A stretch of DNA of 34,718 nt. Origin: Burkholderia sp. H160 (GTDB lineage: Bacteria > Pseudomonadota > Gammaproteobacteria > Burkholderiales > Burkholderiaceae). Position 1 is the stretch's first letter. Every line of letters begins with the position of its first letter. The notes beneath the pieces were generated by a model. The model did no database searches, had not been told where the DNA came from, and worked only from the letters and a program-made list of their open reading frames with translations. The stretch lies in contig ABYL01000072.1 in NCBI GenBank assembly GCA_000173575.1, forward strand, positions 1-34,718, in the 5' to 3' direction. Both the position numbers and the translations under genes were made by a program. Below, in pieces: positions 31,747 through 34,718 of this stretch.

Positions 31747-33324
31747 TCAGTTGACAGGTGCGTTCAACGGCGCGTCGGATTGGTCCCCGGGCGGCGCGTC
31801 GATCGACCCCGTCGCGAGCGCGAGCGCCGCTGCCGCCGACAGCGCACCGCTATAGCTGTCCGCGTAGGCATTCTTCGCGGCCAGTAACTGGTTCTGCGCG
31901 AGCAACGCATCGGTGATCGAGCCGACGCCGTGGCGATAGGCGTCGAACGCGGCGTCGTAGGTCGTCTGCGCCGCGGCGAGCAGTTCCTGCGCGGCAACGT
32001 GTGCACTCAGGCTCGTTTGCAGCGCGTTCTGTGCGCCGACGACCTGCCGTACCGCCTCTTCGCGGCTGTGCGCGAGACGGGTCGACGCGCTATCGGCGTC
32101 GTTGCGTGCCTGCGCGAGCACAGCCGAGCGGAAGCCGCCGTCATACAGCGGAATCGACACGCCGACCACCACGGTACCGCCATAACGGTTGCCGCTCAGA
32201 TTGACGGTCGGCAATTGCTGGCCAATTCCCGGCACCGCCGAAATCGACGAACTGTTCGTGTTGTACGCCGCCGACGCCGACAGGAACACCTTCGGCTTGA
32301 AGTCGGACTCGGCCGCCTTGATCTTCGCGAGGTTCGCGCGTTCCGCCGCATAGGCGCTCAACACGTCCGGACGGCGCGCGATCGCCGTGGCCACGATCCG
32401 CTCGATCGGCGCGCTCATCGTCGGCGATAGCGCGTGGATCGGCATGTCGGCGATCGCCGGTTTGGCCAACGGCGAGATGCCGATCGCGGAGATCAGCGCG
32501 AGGTAGCCGCTGCTTTCGGCGCCCTCGGCCTGCACGAGGCCGAGCTTCGCCTGCGCGATGTTCTGACGCGCCTGGGCCACTTCGATCACGGTGCCTACCC
32601 CATGCTGATAGCGCGATTGCGCGGCGGACAGAATCGCATCCGCGTTCCCGACACTTTGCTTCGCGGTACCGAGGCGCGCGCGTGAGCTTTGGTACGCGTA
32701 GAACGCGACGCTGACGTCGTAGATCACCTGCTGATGGATCGCGGTGAAGCCGATGTTGGCAATGACCGAGGCCTGCGACGCCGCCTCGACACGCGCGGCG
32801 CGTCCGCCGAAATCGAACAGCAGCCACTCCAGCGACAGCACCGAGGTCACGCCGTGCGTCTCGCCGCTGATCGACGCTTGACCAAGTTGTGACGTCTCCG
32901 AACTCTGGCCGCCCGTGTAGTGCGCCAGCGCCGCGACCGACAGTTGCGGCAGATAGGCGCTCTTCGCGATGCCGGCCGCGAGCGCAACGTTGCGCGCGTC
33001 GTTCCACGCAATGCGGGTCAGCGGGTTGGCCGACTCCGCCATGTCGATCAGCTCGGGCAGTCCGTACGCGTGCGTGGCATCGAGTGCGGGTGGTGGCGGC
33101 ACGGCGGCGAGCGCGGGATTGGCGGGCAACTGGTAGCGGGACGTCGTTGCTGCCGCTGCGCCCGGCGCGTGCGGGCCCGGCACGATCGCACCTGTCGTAT
33201 CGGTCTGCGGCTGCCACGGACTCGCGGGGCTGTCGGGCGCCATATCGAGCGATGAAGTCGCGCAGCCGGTCAAGCCTGCCGCGACGAAGATCGCCAGCGC
33301 AATGGGCGGGTTAAGCCGGCGCAT
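31747..33324 (-). CDS. NodT-type outer-membrane efflux channel (TolC family lipoprotein)
   Basis: The 525-residue protein starts with a lipoprotein signal (MRRLNPPIALAIFVAAGLTG, then Cys21). A Pro/Ala-rich spacer of about 65 residues follows, then two TolC (OEP) repeats: LTRIAWNDARNVALAAGIAK, AYLPQLSVAALAHYTGG, SRYQHGVGTVIEVAQARQNI, and GVSIPLYDGGFRSAVLAQAR, AYRHGVGSITDALLAQNQLL. It should form the trimeric outer-membrane exit duct of the efflux pump. Its ATG lies 7 bp after the FUSC-family stop, so it is in the same operon; the periplasmic adaptor is expected beyond the window or among upstream genes. Confidence 0.93.
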   Translation of the reverse strand: MRRLNPPIALAIFVAAGLTGCATSSLDMAPDSPASPWQPQTDTTGAIVPGPHAPGAAAATTSRYQLPANPALAAVPPPPALDATHAYGLPELIDMAESANPLTRIAWNDARNVALAAGIAKSAYLPQLSVAALAHYTGGQSSETSQLGQASISGETHGVTSVLSLEWLLFDFGGRAARVEAASQASVIANIGFTAIHQQVIYDVSVAFYAYQSSRARLGTAKQSVGNADAILSAAQSRYQHGVGTVIEVAQARQNIAQAKLGLVQAEGAESSGYLALISAIGISPLAKPAIADMPIHALSPTMSAPIERIVATAIARRPDVLSAYAAERANLAKIKAAESDFKPKVFLSASAAYNTNSSSISAVPGIGQQLPTVNLSGNRYGGTVVVGVSIPLYDGGFRSAVLAQARNDADSASTRLAHSREEAVRQVVGAQNALQTSLSAHVAAQELLAAAQTTYDAAFDAYRHGVGSITDALLAQNQLLAAKNAYADSYSGALSAAAALALATGSIDAPPGDQSDAPLNAPVN

Positions 33325-33331
33325 GATTCGA

Positions 33332-34718
33332 CTATTCCTTTGCCGCGTCTACTGACGCTGCGCGTTCGAGTTCGCCAAGGCGCGCGTCGCCGAGGCTGTG
33401 CAGCGCGGCGCTTGCCGGGTCGATTTCGACATCGGGCGCGGGCCGTTGCGTGGCGGCCTCTGCATCGATGCGGGCCGGTTGCCCATGCGCGGCGGCCGTC
33501 AGCCGTTGCAGCCAGCCGTCGATCGTCGCGGCTGCAGGCCGCCGTTCGGCGAGCAGCAGCATCGGCACTTCGAGCGCGGCGAGGCCGGCCAGTTCGCGGT
33601 GGCGCGCAGCGAACCACTGCGGTCCCGGCCGCACCCACGACGGTTCGTAGTGCATCAGCGCGAGATCCTCGCGCAGCGTTCCGCCGCGGGCCAACGCAGT
33701 CGCCGCTTCGGCGCGTCGCGTGTCGGCGTCCCCGGGCGCGGCGAGCCGTGCCCATTGCTCGCGCAGCCCGGCCAGCGCCAGCTCGACGCGCGCGGCGATG
33801 CTGACCGGCCACACGCGCGTGAACACCAGATAGACGACCACGTTGCCGATGAGGATGCCGATCGTGCGATCTCGCGCGATCGTCAGATCGAACCCGGGCG
33901 ACGCGCCCTGGACCACGCAGAGGAAGAACGCGAACGCGATCTGAAAACCCGCATACGAAATGCGCGGCGAGCCGAACGCCACCCAAGCCGAGAAGCCCGC
34001 GCCGATCGCCACGACGAACATCAACCCGTAGATCGACGTCAGCGCGGGCATCACGAAGACGATCGCGGCGGTGCCCGCGAGCGCGCCGACGATACAGCCG
34101 GCGATGCGCAGCGCCAGCTTCTCGACTGTCTCGGCGGTGGTGCCTAGCGACACGACATAGACGGTGATGAAGCAGGTATGAATGCCTGGCCAGTCGAGCT
34201 GTGAATACAGCAGATAGCAGAACATCGCCGCGACGGTGGTCTTCAGCGCGTAGCGAACGTGATCGGGATTCGTGAACGCGTCGGCGGCGAAGAAGCCGGC
34301 GCGTGCGGGGGCGGGCGTCGGTTGCGAGGGCGGATGCGCGGCCTGGGATTCGGCTTCAGCTTCAGGTTCGACCCTGGGCTGCGCAAAGCGCGTAATTGCG
34401 TCGTGCAGCGTCTCGGCCACCGCGCGTGCGAGCGGAGTCAACGACTCCGGCGCGGGTAGGGGCAGCTCGATGTCGACCGGGTAGCCGCCGGCGTCGAGCA
34501 TTCGCGCCATCTCCTCGAGCGTCGTCGTGATCGGCTCGACGAACGACGCCGGCAATCGCGCTAACGCTTCGCCGGTCGCCAGCTCGACCGCGGCCAGCAG
34601 GGTGACGCTCGACACCGCGGCGCGGTCGAGCGCGGCGACATCGGCGCGCTGCGACGATCCTTCGAGAGCGGACATCTTCAGCCACTTGCCGATCTCCGCG
34701 TTGCCCTCGCGCAGCGCC
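33332..34718 (-). CDS. FUSC-family aromatic-acid-type efflux pump, C-terminal part (5' end outside window)
   Basis: About 461 codons are in the window, and the frame stays open to the right edge (ALREGNAEIGKWLKMSALEG), so the ATG at 34675 is internal. A cytoplasmic segment is followed by FTNPDHVRYALKTTVAAMFC, the start of the second membrane bundle of FUSC/AaeB proteins. About six helices follow (FITVYVVSLGTTAETVEKL, IAGCIVGALAGTAAIVFV, FQIAFAFFLCVVQG, TIGILIGNVVVYLVFTRVWP), then a cytoplasmic tail. Full members are about 650-750 residues with two such halves. It exports aromatic carboxylic acids, fusaric acid or similar with an HlyD adaptor and the NodT channel encoded 7 bp downstream. Confidence 0.92.
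   Translation of the reverse strand, partial: ALREGNAEIGKWLKMSALEGSSQRADVAALDRAAVSSVTLLAAVELATGEALARLPASFVEPITTTLEEMARMLDAGGYPVDIELPLPAPESLTPLARAVAETLHDAITRFAQPRVEPEAEAESQAAHPPSQPTPAPARAGFFAADAFTNPDHVRYALKTTVAAMFCYLLYSQLDWPGIHTCFITVYVVSLGTTAETVEKLALRIAGCIVGALAGTAAIVFVMPALTSIYGLMFVVAIGAGFSAWVAFGSPRISYAGFQIAFAFFLCVVQGASPGFDLTIARDRTIGILIGNVVVYLVFTRVWPVSIAARVELALAGLREQWARLAAPGDADTRRAEAATALARGGTLREDLALMHYEPSWVRPGPQWFAARHRELAGLAALEVPMLLLAERRPAAATIDGWLQRLTAAAHGQPARIDAEAATQRPAPDVEIDPASAALHSLGDARLGELERAASVDAAKE

Overview
The window is a high-GC chromosomal segment from a beta-proteobacterium of the Burkholderia/Paraburkholderia group. The evidence is the gene families present: a Burkholderiales-type porin, a DUF4148 protein, a DUF802/DUF3348/DUF2894 cluster, an MctSR/MctP acetate-pyruvate locus, a NodT-type efflux channel, and strong GC3 codon bias. 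No rRNA, tRNA, CRISPR array, phage or insertion sequence was recognised. Recognition is by eye from motifs; no database search was run.

Layout. Positions 1-263 hold the 3' end of a glycine-repeat protein, read in frame 3. About 440-1470 (minus) is a decayed DNA-repair pair: a ligase-associated Lhr-type helicase remnant and a broken pdeM-type phosphoesterase. Positions 1702-6684 are mostly independent small genes: a secreted FKBP isomerase (TTG start), a DUF488 protein, a DUF6765-like protein, a glycine-zipper protein, a hypothetical protein, and an H-NS-type protein with a duplicated DNA-binding motif and a histone-H1-like tail, followed by a hypothetical gene.

Positions 6783-11731 form an amino-acid catabolic locus. 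It has a periplasmic branched-chain-type binding protein, a divergent GlxA/AraC-type regulator, a DadA-type D-amino-acid dehydrogenase and an L-asparaginase. A conserved 33-bp element lies upstream of both the binding-protein gene and dadA, in the same orientation relative to each. Positions 11761-16332 form a monocarboxylate uptake locus: a Cache-sensor kinase and NarL-type regulator (MctSR-like) with a BON protein, divergent from a DUF3311 subunit and an MctP-type sodium:solute symporter. Three TACGTA sites lie in the divergent region. A second DadA-like gene follows at 16401-17633.

Positions 17886-22311 carry the most interesting system. It is a tightly packed four-gene operon: DUF3348, DUF802, OmpA/MotB-like and DUF2894. 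The DUF802 protein has an ExbB/MotA/ZorA-like four-helix membrane core followed by a roughly 600-residue helical tail containing an 87-residue tandem duplication. The next protein has a MotB-like transmembrane helix with a candidate proton-binding Asp and an OmpA-type peptidoglycan-binding domain. I infer an ion-driven cell-envelope motor whose job I cannot name.

Positions 22308-30582 hold a TerC membrane protein, an NhaR-type LysR regulator, a porin, a HAD phosphatase, a Pro/Ala-rich membrane-anchored protein encoded by microsatellite-like DNA, an orphan response regulator with an enlarged receiver domain, and a thioesterase/esterase pair like the distal part of Pseudomonas carnitine loci. 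Positions 30788-34718 hold a DUF4148 protein, a 5'-truncated MmgE/PrpD remnant, and the distal part of an efflux operon (FUSC pump, cut by the window edge, plus a NodT-type outer-membrane channel).
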